From JBIOJB01 sp044450465 (GTDB taxonomy: Bacteria > Chloroflexota > Dormibacteria > Dormibacterales > Dormibacteraceae), in the NCBI GenBank assembly GCA_044450465.1, contig JBIOJB010000099.1:1-10655 (forward strand): a stretch of 10,655 bases of DNA, read 5' to 3'. Position 1 is the first letter of the stretch. The number at the start of each line of letters is the position of its first letter. The notes below the pieces were generated by a model. It ran no database searches. It was not told where the DNA came from and worked only from the letters and a program-made list of their open reading frames with translations. Of the stretch, positions 1-5,673 are shown one piece after another. The translations under genes and the position numbers were made by a program.

Positions 1-69
1 ACAACGACACCGATCGAAGTTGGAGGTCAGCCGCATCTAGTGATCATCTTCCGCCGCGAAGTCAACTGA
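1..69 (+). CDS. 3' end of an unidentified protein gene (partial)
   Basis: Frame 1 is open from the first base to a TGA at 67-69 and gives 22 residues ending IIFRREVN. The stretch EVGGQPHLVIIFRREV has the hydrophobic alternation and 'G-Q-P-x-L-V' pattern seen at the end of some PAS domains, but 22 residues cannot establish a family. The gene would converge on the minus-strand lipoprotein gene, with the 110-174 inverted repeat between the two stops. It may also be a chance open frame at the window edge. Confidence 0.4.
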   Translation, partial: TTTPIEVGGQPHLVIIFRREVN

Positions 70-109
70 ATCCTCTACGAACGGCCCCGCCGACCCGTTT
101 CAGTGGCCG

Positions 110-174
110 TAGCGCGTTACGTTTCGAGCCTCAGCCAAGGTTGGCACCGACCGCGGGCGAAACGTAACGCGCTA
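110..174. repeat. Perfect 17-bp inverted repeat with 31-nt spacer
   Basis: TAGCGCGTTACGTTTCG at 110-126 is matched exactly by its reverse complement at 158-174, with 31 nt between (127-157). Pairing stops at both ends of the arms. The structure lies between two convergent genes, 40 nt after the + strand stop (69) and 66 nt beyond the minus-strand stop (241). A bidirectional transcription terminator is therefore possible, but the loop is long and there is no T-tract on either side. A protein-binding site or a remnant of a small mobile element are alternatives. Confidence 0.8.
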
Positions 175-240
175 GACACCCGTCCCCGCGCCTCGTAGCC
201 TCTCGGCGTGGCGAGGACGATCTGGGTCAGGGGTCCCTTT

Positions 241-1368
241 TCAGACCGTGATCTGCGTCCAGTCCTGGCCGGACCAAGACCAGACTTGAAACTGGCGCTC
301 GGGCGAGTAGCCGAACAGCAGCAGCCGATGCCGCGGTGGGTCAGGCTGGAGCCACTCAACGGCGAGCGCTGGAGCATGCCCCGGCTGTAGCTGCTCAAAG
401 GTGGTTCCGTTCCATCTCCACGTCGACGTGGGAAGTATCAGGAGTGGGTTGTAGATGAGCATCCCGGCCCGATCCAGTTCGGGAGCCATGGGGCCGAAGT
501 ACTGGACCGGTGGCGACTTGGCTGCTGTTTCGCCCCACGTCTGGCCGTCCCATTCCCACACTGCGCTCACATCTGCCCCGCCATCGTTGTGCCCCCCAAA
601 GGTCACGACGGTCTGTGAGGCGCTGTCGAACGAGAGCCAAACCTGCCGCCGTGGCGGATCAGGTTTCCCATCCGCGTTGGTGCGATGGGTCCAATCCGTA
701 CCGTCGTAAGTCCAGGTCTCCATCTGTCGGTCGAACCCGAGCAGCACGATCTGGTTACGGGCGTAGTCGTAAGTACCATCAGGGATGAAGGGCACAGGTC
801 GGTGGGCAGGGTGCTGCTCCGTCCAGTCGGAGCCATCCCATGTCCAGGTGTCGGCGGCGAACGTTATGCCCCCTACGTCCCCGCCCGTACCGGCCGCTGC
901 GGAGGCGGGCACGCCACTTCCGCCATACATCACCACCACCCCGTGAGCGGCGTCGAAGACGAGCACCGTGTCGATGCGAGGAGGTGGGACGTGAGCTGGG
1001 TGCAACTGCGCCCACCGGCCGTCCCTGAACCTCCATGTCTCATCAGTAACCGGACCTGAGTGGTACGACCCGCCGAATGTCACGATTTCATCGCGAACAG
1101 GATCGAAAGCCATCGCAATATCTGCCAAGGGCGGGCAGGTCCGAGCGTCCTCGCAAGCGAAATAGGCCGGGACGCTGGGAGTCGTCGACGGCTGAGATGG
1201 CTGCGGCGCAGCGGTGCGGGTGGGGCTTGCGACACTCGACGGCGTAGTCGCGGCCGTGGTGCCGGGAGTCGCCGTAGACCCGGCGGCCTGAGGGCTTCCG
1301 CAAGCCGCGAGCAGCAACGCGACCGCCAGTCCGCCTGCGAATTTCACCGGCCCTATCATCACGTTCAA
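241..1368 (-). CDS. Secreted lipoprotein with kelch-like beta-propeller repeats
   Basis: The protein has 375 residues. A hydrophobic signal peptide (about 8-22) ends in a lipobox LLAAC, with Cys23 the predicted lipidated residue, so it should sit on the outer face of the membrane. A Thr/Pro/Ser/Ala-rich linker (24-68) follows. The rest is built of repeats that alternate an 'x-x-FDxxxxxxVTFGG' strand with a 'TWTWDGxDWT' strand: DIAMAFDPVRDEIVTFGG, DTVLVFDAAHGVVVMYGG, then TWTWDGSDWTEQHPAH, METWTYDGTDWTH, SAVWEWDGQTWGE, STWRWNGTTFEQL and VWSWSGQDWTQI. This is typical of kelch/galactose-oxidase-like propellers, here about five or six blades. No catalytic residues are evident and the ligand is unknown. 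The start is uncertain: TTG at 1368 fits the promoter geometry, while GTG at 1362 and ATG at 1359 are in frame and keep the signal peptide. Confidence 0.85.
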   Translation of the reverse strand: MNVMIGPVKFAGGLAVALLLAACGSPQAAGSTATPGTTAATTPSSVASPTRTAAPQPSQPSTTPSVPAYFACEDARTCPPLADIAMAFDPVRDEIVTFGGSYHSGPVTDETWRFRDGRWAQLHPAHVPPPRIDTVLVFDAAHGVVVMYGGSGVPASAAAGTGGDVGGITFAADTWTWDGSDWTEQHPAHRPVPFIPDGTYDYARNQIVLLGFDRQMETWTYDGTDWTHRTNADGKPDPPRRQVWLSFDSASQTVVTFGGHNDGGADVSAVWEWDGQTWGETAAKSPPVQYFGPMAPELDRAGMLIYNPLLILPTSTWRWNGTTFEQLQPGHAPALAVEWLQPDPPRHRLLLFGYSPERQFQVWSWSGQDWTQITV

Positions 1369-1375
1369 CGATCTG

Positions 1376-1403
1376 AATCTACGTTTCGATCCGCTAGTGC
1401 CAA
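1376..1403 (-). promoter_or_regulatory. Promoter of the kelch lipoprotein gene, apparently leaderless
   Basis: On the minus strand TTGGCA (1403-1398; five of six match TTGACA) is followed after 16 nt by TAGATT (1381-1376). Seven nt later comes TTG at 1368. This is the same layout as the ArsR promoter at 4623-4650. The transcript would begin at or within a base or two of the TTG codon, or leave a leader of under 10 nt before the GTG/ATG alternatives. No Shine-Dalgarno sequence is present. Confidence 0.55.
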
Positions 1404-1543
1404 CAGTCGCGCTTCCTGATATGGATAAGAGGCACGAGCAGGCGACTTTGTCGGTCAGCTTCGCCCGTTTCGAGTTCAGCGACTACGCGAGGACGCGGGT
1501 CCAACTCCCGCCGCCTCCACCAAGCCGAACCGGTTGCGAGGTC

Positions 1544-1572
1544 CGGACAGGTTGGCTGCAGGCGTCTACAGT
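1544..1572 (+). promoter_or_regulatory. Leaderless promoter of the small membrane protein gene
   Basis: CGGACA (1544-1549, four of six match TTGACA) is followed after 17 nt by TACAGT (1567-1572, a TAnnnT element). ATG comes six nt later at 1579. There is no Shine-Dalgarno sequence before the ATG. The distance from the start of the -35 element to the start codon is 35 nt, equal to that of the promoters at 1376-1403 and 4623-4650. This supports both the promoter and the choice of ATG. Confidence 0.5.
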
Positions 1573-1578
1573 GGGCCT

Positions 1579-1902
1579 ATGTTCGGTGGTCCGCCGGATC
1601 GGCTCCGAGAGGTTGGCGCCCAGGCGGAGCACACCCTGAACAAGTATCAAGAGGGAGTGCAGGGGGCCGAGCTTCGCGCCCGAGTAGCGGGCGGTCCCGA
1701 TGCGGACGGCATGCTCAGCAGCGCACGGGTCCGGAACGTGGCTTTGGTTTGGACCATCGTCGCGGTCGTGATCGCCGGCGTGGCCACTCTGCTGCTCGAC
1801 CCGGTCATGGCCGCGTGGACCGTGGTGGCCGCCACGGCGATGGTTATCGTTGTGCGGCTCTCGCGTTGGCGGACGACTCCACCCCCGAACACAGCGCGCT
1901 AA
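1579..1902 (+). CDS. Small two-helix membrane protein of unknown function
   Basis: The protein has 107 residues. The first 50 or so are charged and probably form a soluble helix (REVGAQAEHTLNKYQEGVQG). Two hydrophobic segments follow, about 53-72 and 76-93, separated by LDP, then a basic tail (RLSRWR) ending in a Pro-rich stretch. The layout suggests a helical hairpin in the membrane with both ends in the cytoplasm. I do not recognise a family. The frame is open further upstream from a TTG at 1534, but the TACAGT element six nt before this ATG makes it the likelier start. The gene is divergent from the lipoprotein gene and upstream of the carbamate-kinase-like gene. Confidence 0.6.
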   Translation: MFGGPPDRLREVGAQAEHTLNKYQEGVQGAELRARVAGGPDADGMLSSARVRNVALVWTIVAVVIAGVATLLLDPVMAAWTVVAATAMVIVVRLSRWRTTPPPNTAR

Positions 1903-1906
1903 GACC

Positions 1907-1920
1907 CGTCACCGGTGACG
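1907..1920. repeat. 14-bp perfect palindrome after the membrane protein gene
   Basis: CGTCACCGGTGACG is its own reverse complement and starts four nt after the TAA of the preceding gene. It has no loop and no T-tract, so it resembles a dimer-binding site more than a terminator. It lies about 25 nt upstream of a possible -35 element for the next gene. A palindrome of this length can occur by chance about once in a window this size. Confidence 0.35.
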
Positions 1921-1944
1921 CTACCGGCGGCGGTGGCGCAATTC

Positions 1945-1974
1945 TTGGCCACCATCGCTCAGCGGGTGTAGGTT
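1945..1974 (+). promoter_or_regulatory. Possible promoter of the carbamate-kinase-like gene
   Basis: TTGGCC (1945-1950) and TAGGTT (1969-1974) are separated by 18 nt. Transcription would start near 1981, leaving a leader of about 15 nt before ATG 1996. Both hexamers are weak matches, and no clear ribosome binding site lies in the leader. Confidence 0.3.
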
Positions 1975-1995
1975 GGCAGCGAACAGCGTGGCCGG

Positions 1996-2784
1996 ATGCT
2001 CGTCGTAACGGCGCTAGGTGGCAGCGCGCCGCTGCCGAGCGCCGACGCGACTCCTTACCCTGCCGAAGTGTTGGTGGGCGCCCGGGCCGTGGCCACGCTG
2101 GCCCAGGAGCACTCTGTCGTGGTCGCGCAAGGTGGCCACGCTACCGCGGCACAACCAGGCGGACAGACGGAATCCGCTCTCGAACCAGCGCTCCGGAACG
2201 AGATGCCAGGACGGAAGCTGGCTCTGGTCGGCACCGGCGAGATAGTCCGCCTAGTACCGGTCGGACCCCGCTACGCAGACACGCCAGACGGACGCCGATG
2301 GGCGGACGAGTTGGGCTGGATGGTGGTTCAAGACGGGTTCGGGTTCCGCCAAGCGCTGCTTTCGGTCGCCCCCATCGGAGTCGAGCAGCTCGCAAACATT
2401 CGAACTCTTGTCGATACAGGCGTTCTGGTGGTATGCGCCATAGCCGCGACAGCGGGCGGCGCGCCACTTCAGGTGCCCGACGTCATCATCGCGGGCGAGC
2501 TCTCAGCCGCCGTGCTGGCGGAGCAGATCGGTGCGGACCTGCTGATGTTCCTGATCGAGAGCGCACGGGTGAGGTTGGAGTGGGGCTCAGGCGGTGCGCC
2601 GCGTTCCCGGCCAACCTCTGTGGCCGCCCTGCGCAGGACCTGGTTCGCGCCTGGATCGATCGGCGCTGAGGTCCAGGCTGCATGCCGGTTCGCCGAAGCG
2701 ACCGGAAGGCGCGCCGCCATCGGCGGCGTAACCCAGGCGTTCGACCTGTTGGGCGGCGAGTACGGAATCCAGGTGACCGCGTAA
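1996..2784 (+). CDS. Carbamate-kinase-like protein lacking the catalytic lysines
   Basis: The protein has 262 residues; true carbamate kinases have about 310. The family outline runs through the whole chain: ALGGSAPL near the N-terminus (family ALGGNAL), VPVGPRY with a following Trp-rich helix (family IGPxY), RTLVDTGVLVV (family IRxLvxxGvvVI), FAPGSIGAEVQAACRFAEATGRRAAIGG (family FxxGSMGPKVEAAxxFvxxtGxxAaIG) and a C-terminal GGEYGIQV. The active site is degraded. The HGNGPQ loop reads AQGGHA (44-49), the IDKD motif reads IAGE (165-168), the GPK lysine is Glu225, and the GGGG(I/V)PV loop reads TAGGAPLQ. The segment around PLDVLGAESEGMIGY is shortened. The reading frame is intact, so this looks like a maintained protein with a changed role, not a fresh pseudogene. 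ATP- or carbamoyl-phosphate-dependent catalysis is unlikely. It precedes glutamate dehydrogenase, but 148 nt separate them. Confidence 0.7.
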   Translation: MLVVTALGGSAPLPSADATPYPAEVLVGARAVATLAQEHSVVVAQGGHATAAQPGGQTESALEPALRNEMPGRKLALVGTGEIVRLVPVGPRYADTPDGRRWADELGWMVVQDGFGFRQALLSVAPIGVEQLANIRTLVDTGVLVVCAIAATAGGAPLQVPDVIIAGELSAAVLAEQIGADLLMFLIESARVRLEWGSGGAPRSRPTSVAALRRTWFAPGSIGAEVQAACRFAEATGRRAAIGGVTQAFDLLGGEYGIQVTA

Positions 2785-2818
2785 GCCATTCGGCGACGCT
2801 GGCTGCGACTCGTGGATT

Positions 2819-2870
2819 GGGCGGATGGGGCCGGTGGTCCCGATCTGGACGGTCCCTTGGCCCCTTGCCC
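2819..2870 (+). promoter_or_regulatory. Hairpin between the carbamate-kinase-like gene and gdhA
   Basis: GGGC (2819-2822) can pair with GCCC (2867-2870), GGGGCC (2827-2832) with GGCCCC (2859-2864), and GTCC (2837-2840) with GGAC (2847-2850) around a six-base loop. The nested arms form a long, interrupted GC-rich stem that starts 34 nt after the upstream stop and ends 62 nt before the gdhA start. No T-tract follows. It could stop transcription of the upstream gene or be a structured leader of gdhA. No known riboswitch is recognised. Confidence 0.4.
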
Positions 2871-2932
2871 GATTCCACCCGGCGGCGCAGGTTGGCCGTG
2901 TAGAAAACGGGCGCCGATTCAGGAGGCCTTTC

Positions 2933-4213
2933 ATGAACCACGAAACTGCTTTTGGCCGCTTCTGCACCGTCGTCGATGCCGCCGCCCACGGCGCCGGCAT
3001 CACCGACGCCAGCCTCATCGAACGGATCAAGACGCCTGAGCGGATTCACACCGTCTCGATCCCGCTGGTTCGCGACGACGGCCGCGTCGAGCTCTTCACC
3101 GGATTTCGAGTGCAGCACAGCTCAGCCAGAGGCCCTTACAAGGGCGGGATCCGCTACCACCCGCAGGTTTGCCTGGACGAGGTGATGGCGCTCGCCGCCT
3201 GGATGACCATCAAGACGGCGGTCGTGGACATTCCTCTGGGAGGCGGCAAGGGGGGAATCACGGTTGACCCTCACTCGCTCTCCAAGGCAGAGCTCGAGCG
3301 CCTGACGCGCGCGTACACCGAGAGGATCTGGAGGAACATCGGGCCGCTGGTGGACGTGCCGGCGCCCGACGTCAACACGACCACGCAGACCATGGACTGG
3401 ATCGCCGACGAGTTCGGCCGGCTGTCCGGAAGCCCGGCCCCGGCCGTTGTGACCGGCAAGAGCCTCGAAAACGGCGGCTCCGCCGGCCGTGACACCGCCA
3501 CCGCCCAGGGCGGGATCGACGTCCTGGAGGCGGCGCTGGCCGCCGCCGGCGAGAAGCTGGCAGGCAAGCGGGTGGCAATCCAGGGATTCGGCAACGCCGG
3601 CTACAACGCGGCGCTGCTCATGGACCACGCGGGAGCCAAAGTGGTTGCCGTATCCGACTCGAGCGGTGCGGCGCTCTCCCAGGCCGGCCTGCCAGTGCCA
3701 GAGCTGGTCCGGTTCAAGCTGGCCGGCGGGCATCTCGCGGAGTTTCACGGTGTCGAGCACGATGAGGCGATCGAGGCTCTGTTCCAGCCGGCGGACATCG
3801 TGGTTCCGGCTGCACTGGAGGGCCAGATCACGGCTGCGAACGCGATGAGAATTCAGGCTCGCTGGGTTGTGGAGCTGGCCAACGGGCCGACGACTCCCGA
3901 GGCCGACGAGATCTTGAAGTCGAAGGGCATCCTGGTGCTGCCCGACATCCTTGCGAACGCTGGTGGCGTCGTGGTCAGCTACTTCGAGTGGGTCCAGAAC
4001 CTGCACGACGAGCGCTGGACCCGCGCCGAGGTCGACACGCGGCTCATGACCACCATGCGCAAGGCGTACGAGGCCGTTTCGTCGCTGGCCGACCGGACTG
4101 GAATGAGCTACAGAGAAGCGGCGTACGCCGTTGCAATGGAGCGTATTGCCACTGCGCTGAGAGTCGCGCATCAGCTCTCGGCGCAGGGCACCCCCGCGCG
4201 GGCGGGGCTGTAA
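2933..4213 (+). CDS. gdhA: NAD(P)-dependent glutamate dehydrogenase
   Basis: The protein has 426 residues, normal for hexameric glutamate dehydrogenases, which interconvert glutamate with 2-oxoglutarate and ammonium in the cytoplasm. Key residues are all present: Lys70 in GPYKGGIRY, Lys94 in TIKTAVVD, catalytic Lys106 in PLGGGKGGI and catalytic Asp146 in VPAPDVNT. Their spacing equals that of Lys89/113/125/Asp165 in the Clostridium symbiosum enzyme. The coenzyme domain begins near 205 with VAIQGFGNAG (214-223), a GxGxxG dinucleotide fold; Ser/Asp after the second strand (VSDSSG) leave the NAD versus NADP preference open. LANAGGVVVSYFEWVQN is the usual C-terminal signature. ATG 2933 is chosen because AGGAGG lies six nt upstream (2921-2926), although the frame is open further upstream. 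A RAM-domain gene follows directly. Confidence 0.95.
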   Translation: MNHETAFGRFCTVVDAAAHGAGITDASLIERIKTPERIHTVSIPLVRDDGRVELFTGFRVQHSSARGPYKGGIRYHPQVCLDEVMALAAWMTIKTAVVDIPLGGGKGGITVDPHSLSKAELERLTRAYTERIWRNIGPLVDVPAPDVNTTTQTMDWIADEFGRLSGSPAPAVVTGKSLENGGSAGRDTATAQGGIDVLEAALAAAGEKLAGKRVAIQGFGNAGYNAALLMDHAGAKVVAVSDSSGAALSQAGLPVPELVRFKLAGGHLAEFHGVEHDEAIEALFQPADIVVPAALEGQITAANAMRIQARWVVELANGPTTPEADEILKSKGILVLPDILANAGGVVVSYFEWVQNLHDERWTRAEVDTRLMTTMRKAYEAVSSLADRTGMSYREAAYAVAMERIATALRVAHQLSAQGTPARAGL

Positions 4214-4222
4214 GGAGGCGTT

Positions 4223-4483
4223 GTGAAGGCGTACCTGTTCGTCAGCGCCGCCGGCGAGCCGACCCACCTCGCCGCGGCGCTGCGGGCGGTGCCCGGGGTG
4301 ATCGCGGCCGACGCCACCACAGGCGACATTGACGTGATCGCAGTCTGTGAAGCGAGCGGCCTCGTGGAGCTCAACGCGATCGTCACGGCCATCCACCAGA
4401 GAGAAGACGTGATCGAGTCCCACGTCCGAGTCGTGATCGGACCCGCTCCCAGCTCGACCGAGCGCTTGTCGTCGGCCGCGTGA
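4223..4483 (+). CDS. Stand-alone Lrp/AsnC-type ligand-binding (RAM) domain protein
   Basis: The protein has 86 residues and matches only the effector-binding half of Lrp/AsnC regulators; the DNA-binding half is absent. The alternating pattern fits the beta-alpha-beta-beta-alpha-beta RAM fold: AYLFVSAA, then a helix ending in PGV, IAADATTGDIDVIAVCEA, a helix LVELNAIVTAIHQREDV and ESHVRVVIG. The 'V-x-x-A-x-x-x-T-G-x-x-D' core is typical. The GTG start at 4223 is set by AGGAGG at 4213-4218, whose first base is the last base of the gdhA stop codon, so the two genes are co-transcribed and probably translationally coupled. By analogy with other stand-alone RAM proteins it should form oligomers and bind an amino acid. 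Sensing glutamate or a related amino acid for gdhA is inference. Confidence 0.85.
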   Translation: MKAYLFVSAAGEPTHLAAALRAVPGVIAADATTGDIDVIAVCEASGLVELNAIVTAIHQREDVIESHVRVVIGPAPSSTERLSSAA

Positions 4484-4622
4484 CCTCGGTTTAACCCAGT
4501 CTGCGGGCTCGCGCCGGTCGAGCACGCGACGACACCGAGAGGGTCAGGGCTGCGAGGGATGCCGCGCGCGTGAGCATCAAGGTCGCTCCATCCCGGCCAG
4601 GACCAGGCGATCAACGTCTGGC

Positions 4623-4650
4623 TTGATATATTCCGATATCGGTATATGAT
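4623..4650 (+). promoter_or_regulatory. Promoter of the arsR-SRPBCC operon, leaderless
   Basis: TTGATA (4623-4628) and TATGAT (4645-4650) are 16 nt apart, each close to the housekeeping sigma consensus. ATG follows seven nt later at 4658. No Shine-Dalgarno sequence fits, so the transcript should start at or next to the A of this ATG. This is the clearest promoter in the window. Confidence 0.75.
4628..4647. promoter_or_regulatory. 20-bp near-palindrome in the promoter spacer, candidate ArsR operator
   Basis: The sequence ATATTCCGATATCGGTATAT is symmetric about the centre between 4637 and 4638, with one mismatched pair (4632/4643). It fills the space between the -35 and -10 elements and enters the -10 element. 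A bound repressor dimer there would exclude RNA polymerase. AT-rich palindromes in this position are usual for autoregulated ArsR-family repressors. Confidence 0.7.
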
Positions 4651-4657
4651 GCCTCCC

Positions 4658-5005
4658 ATGGCCAGGGCAGCGACGACGGCCGACGCGTTCAACGCCGTGG
4701 CGGAGCCGCGGCGGCGGGAGATCCTGGACGTCCTGGCCGGTGGGGAGCGGCCGGTCAACGACCTGGTCTCGCGTCTCGGGCTGGCACAACCGCAGGTTTC
4801 AAAGCACCTGCGGGTGCTGAAGGAGGTGGGGCTCGTGGACAGCCGCGAGGTGGGGCGGCAGCGAATCTACCGGCTGGTCGGCCACCCCCTCAAGCCGATT
4901 CACGACTGGGTGAAGGGCTACGAGCGGTCCTGGTCGGAACGGTTCGATCGTCTTGACGTCGTGTTGGAGGAACTCAAATCAATGGAGGACAAGACAAATG
5001 GTTAG
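4658..5005 (+). CDS. ArsR-family winged-helix transcriptional repressor
   Basis: The protein has 115 residues. AFNAVAEPRRREILDVLAGGERPVNDL is the N-terminal signature of ArsR/SdpR-type regulators, followed by the recognition helix region LGLAQPQVSKHLRVLKEVGLVDSREVGRQRIYRL with wing. There are no cysteines and no CxC metal site, so it is not a classical arsenic/cadmium sensor; the C-terminal helix WVKGYERSWSERFDRLDVVLEELK is typical of ArsR proteins paired with SRPBCC genes. Upstream in-frame ATGs at 4646 and 4649 lie inside the -10 element, so the third ATG at 4658 is preferred. The gene overlaps the next by eight nt. It very likely represses its own operon through the palindrome at 4628-4647; the inducer is unknown. 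Confidence 0.9.
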   Translation: MARAATTADAFNAVAEPRRREILDVLAGGERPVNDLVSRLGLAQPQVSKHLRVLKEVGLVDSREVGRQRIYRLVGHPLKPIHDWVKGYERSWSERFDRLDVVLEELKSMEDKTNG

Positions 5006-5486
5006 CACAGGTAGCGCGATCGTCACTCTCCCGTCAGACACCCAGATCCTGATCACTCGGGATTTCGACGCACCCAAACACCTGGTCTACAGGGCGTGCA
5101 CCGAGCCGGAGCTCATCAAGCGCTGGTGGAGCGGAGACCGCGGCCAGGTGGTGAGCGTCGCCGTTGACCTGCGGGTTGGCGGTAGATGGCGCTACGTGAT
5201 GACCGCCAACGAGGGCTTCGAGGTCGCGTTCCACGGCGAGTATCAGGAGGTTGTCGCGGACGAGCGCCTCGTGTCCACCGAGGTCTACGAAGGGATTCCC
5301 GATCCCGAAGCGGCGGCTGCGCTCAACACCAACACGTTCACCGAGAGGAACGGCCGAACCACCCTGACCATCCTTGCGGAGCACAAAACCAAGGAGAACC
5401 GCGACATGGTGATCGCGTCGGGCATGGAGGGTGGAATGCAGGAGGCGCTCAACCACCTGGAAGAGGTCGCGATCTCGCTTCTCTGA
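4998..5486 (+). CDS. SRPBCC (AHSA1-like) domain protein
   Basis: The protein has 162 residues with the features of the AHSA1/CalC-like branch of the START-related fold: ITRDFDAPKHLVYRACTEPELIKRWW, then VDLRVGGRWRYVM, VAFHGEYQEVVADERLVSTEVYEG, TLTILAEH and a C-terminal helix GMEGGMQEALNHLEEVA. These proteins form a deep hydrophobic cavity; the ligand of this one cannot be told from sequence and an enzymatic role is not implied. ATG 4998 overlaps the end of arsR by eight nt and has GGAGGA at 4984-4989, eight nt upstream, so the genes form one operon. The pairing with an ArsR regulator is common across bacteria, which suggests the regulator controls a small ligand-binding or resistance function. 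Confidence 0.9.
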   Translation: MVSTGSAIVTLPSDTQILITRDFDAPKHLVYRACTEPELIKRWWSGDRGQVVSVAVDLRVGGRWRYVMTANEGFEVAFHGEYQEVVADERLVSTEVYEGIPDPEAAAALNTNTFTERNGRTTLTILAEHKTKENRDMVIASGMEGGMQEALNHLEEVAISLL

Positions 5487-5503
5487 AAACAGCTCAGCAG
5501 CCG

Positions 5504-5535
5504 GCGCGGGGGGTCGCCATCCCCCGCGCTAATTC
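5504..5535 (+). terminator. Rho-independent-type terminator after the SRPBCC gene
   Basis: GCGCGGGGG (5504-5512) pairs with CCCCCGCGC (5521-5529), nine perfect GC-rich pairs with an eight-base loop that can be closed by one further G-T pair. The stem begins 18 nt after the stop codon and is followed by TAATTCATT, which is AT-rich but not a pure T-run. The position at the end of the arsR operon supports the call. Confidence 0.65.
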
Positions 5536-5638
5536 ATTGGAGGCCAGGATCAACCCGGAGCTGGCGTCTCGGGCATCGGATCGACGGAACAGCGCTTACA
5601 GCCATTTGACACCTCGATCTGCGGGCTTTTGCCTCAAT

Positions 5639-5666
5639 TTGCGTTAAGCGACTCGGAGTTGATTAA
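5639..5666 (+). promoter_or_regulatory. Possible promoter of the flavodoxin-like gene
   Basis: TTGCGT (5639-5644) and GATTAA (5661-5666) are 16 nt apart and seven nt before ATG 5674. The geometry equals that of the ArsR promoter, but each hexamer matches consensus at only three positions. AGGGA just before the ATG is too close to be a normal ribosome binding site. Confidence 0.3.
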
Positions 5667-5673
5667 AGGGACG

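Noticed and set aside
3122..4525. 467-codon open frame on the minus strand across gdhA and the RAM gene
   Set aside because: It is antisense to two confidently identified genes, has no recognisable domain and has the Arg/Gly/Asp/His-rich composition of a shadow frame in high-GC DNA.
4484..4622. Possible RNA gene or terminator in the gap before the ArsR promoter
   Set aside because: Only short arms (CTCGGT at 4485-4490 with ACCGAG at 4534-4539, and a five-bp stem GCTCG/CGAGC) can pair. There is no T-tract and no tRNA-like or known RNA structure.
5606..5611. Perfect TTGACA -35 element upstream of the flavodoxin-like gene
   Set aside because: No acceptable -10 hexamer lies 16-19 nt downstream, so it is not called as a promoter.
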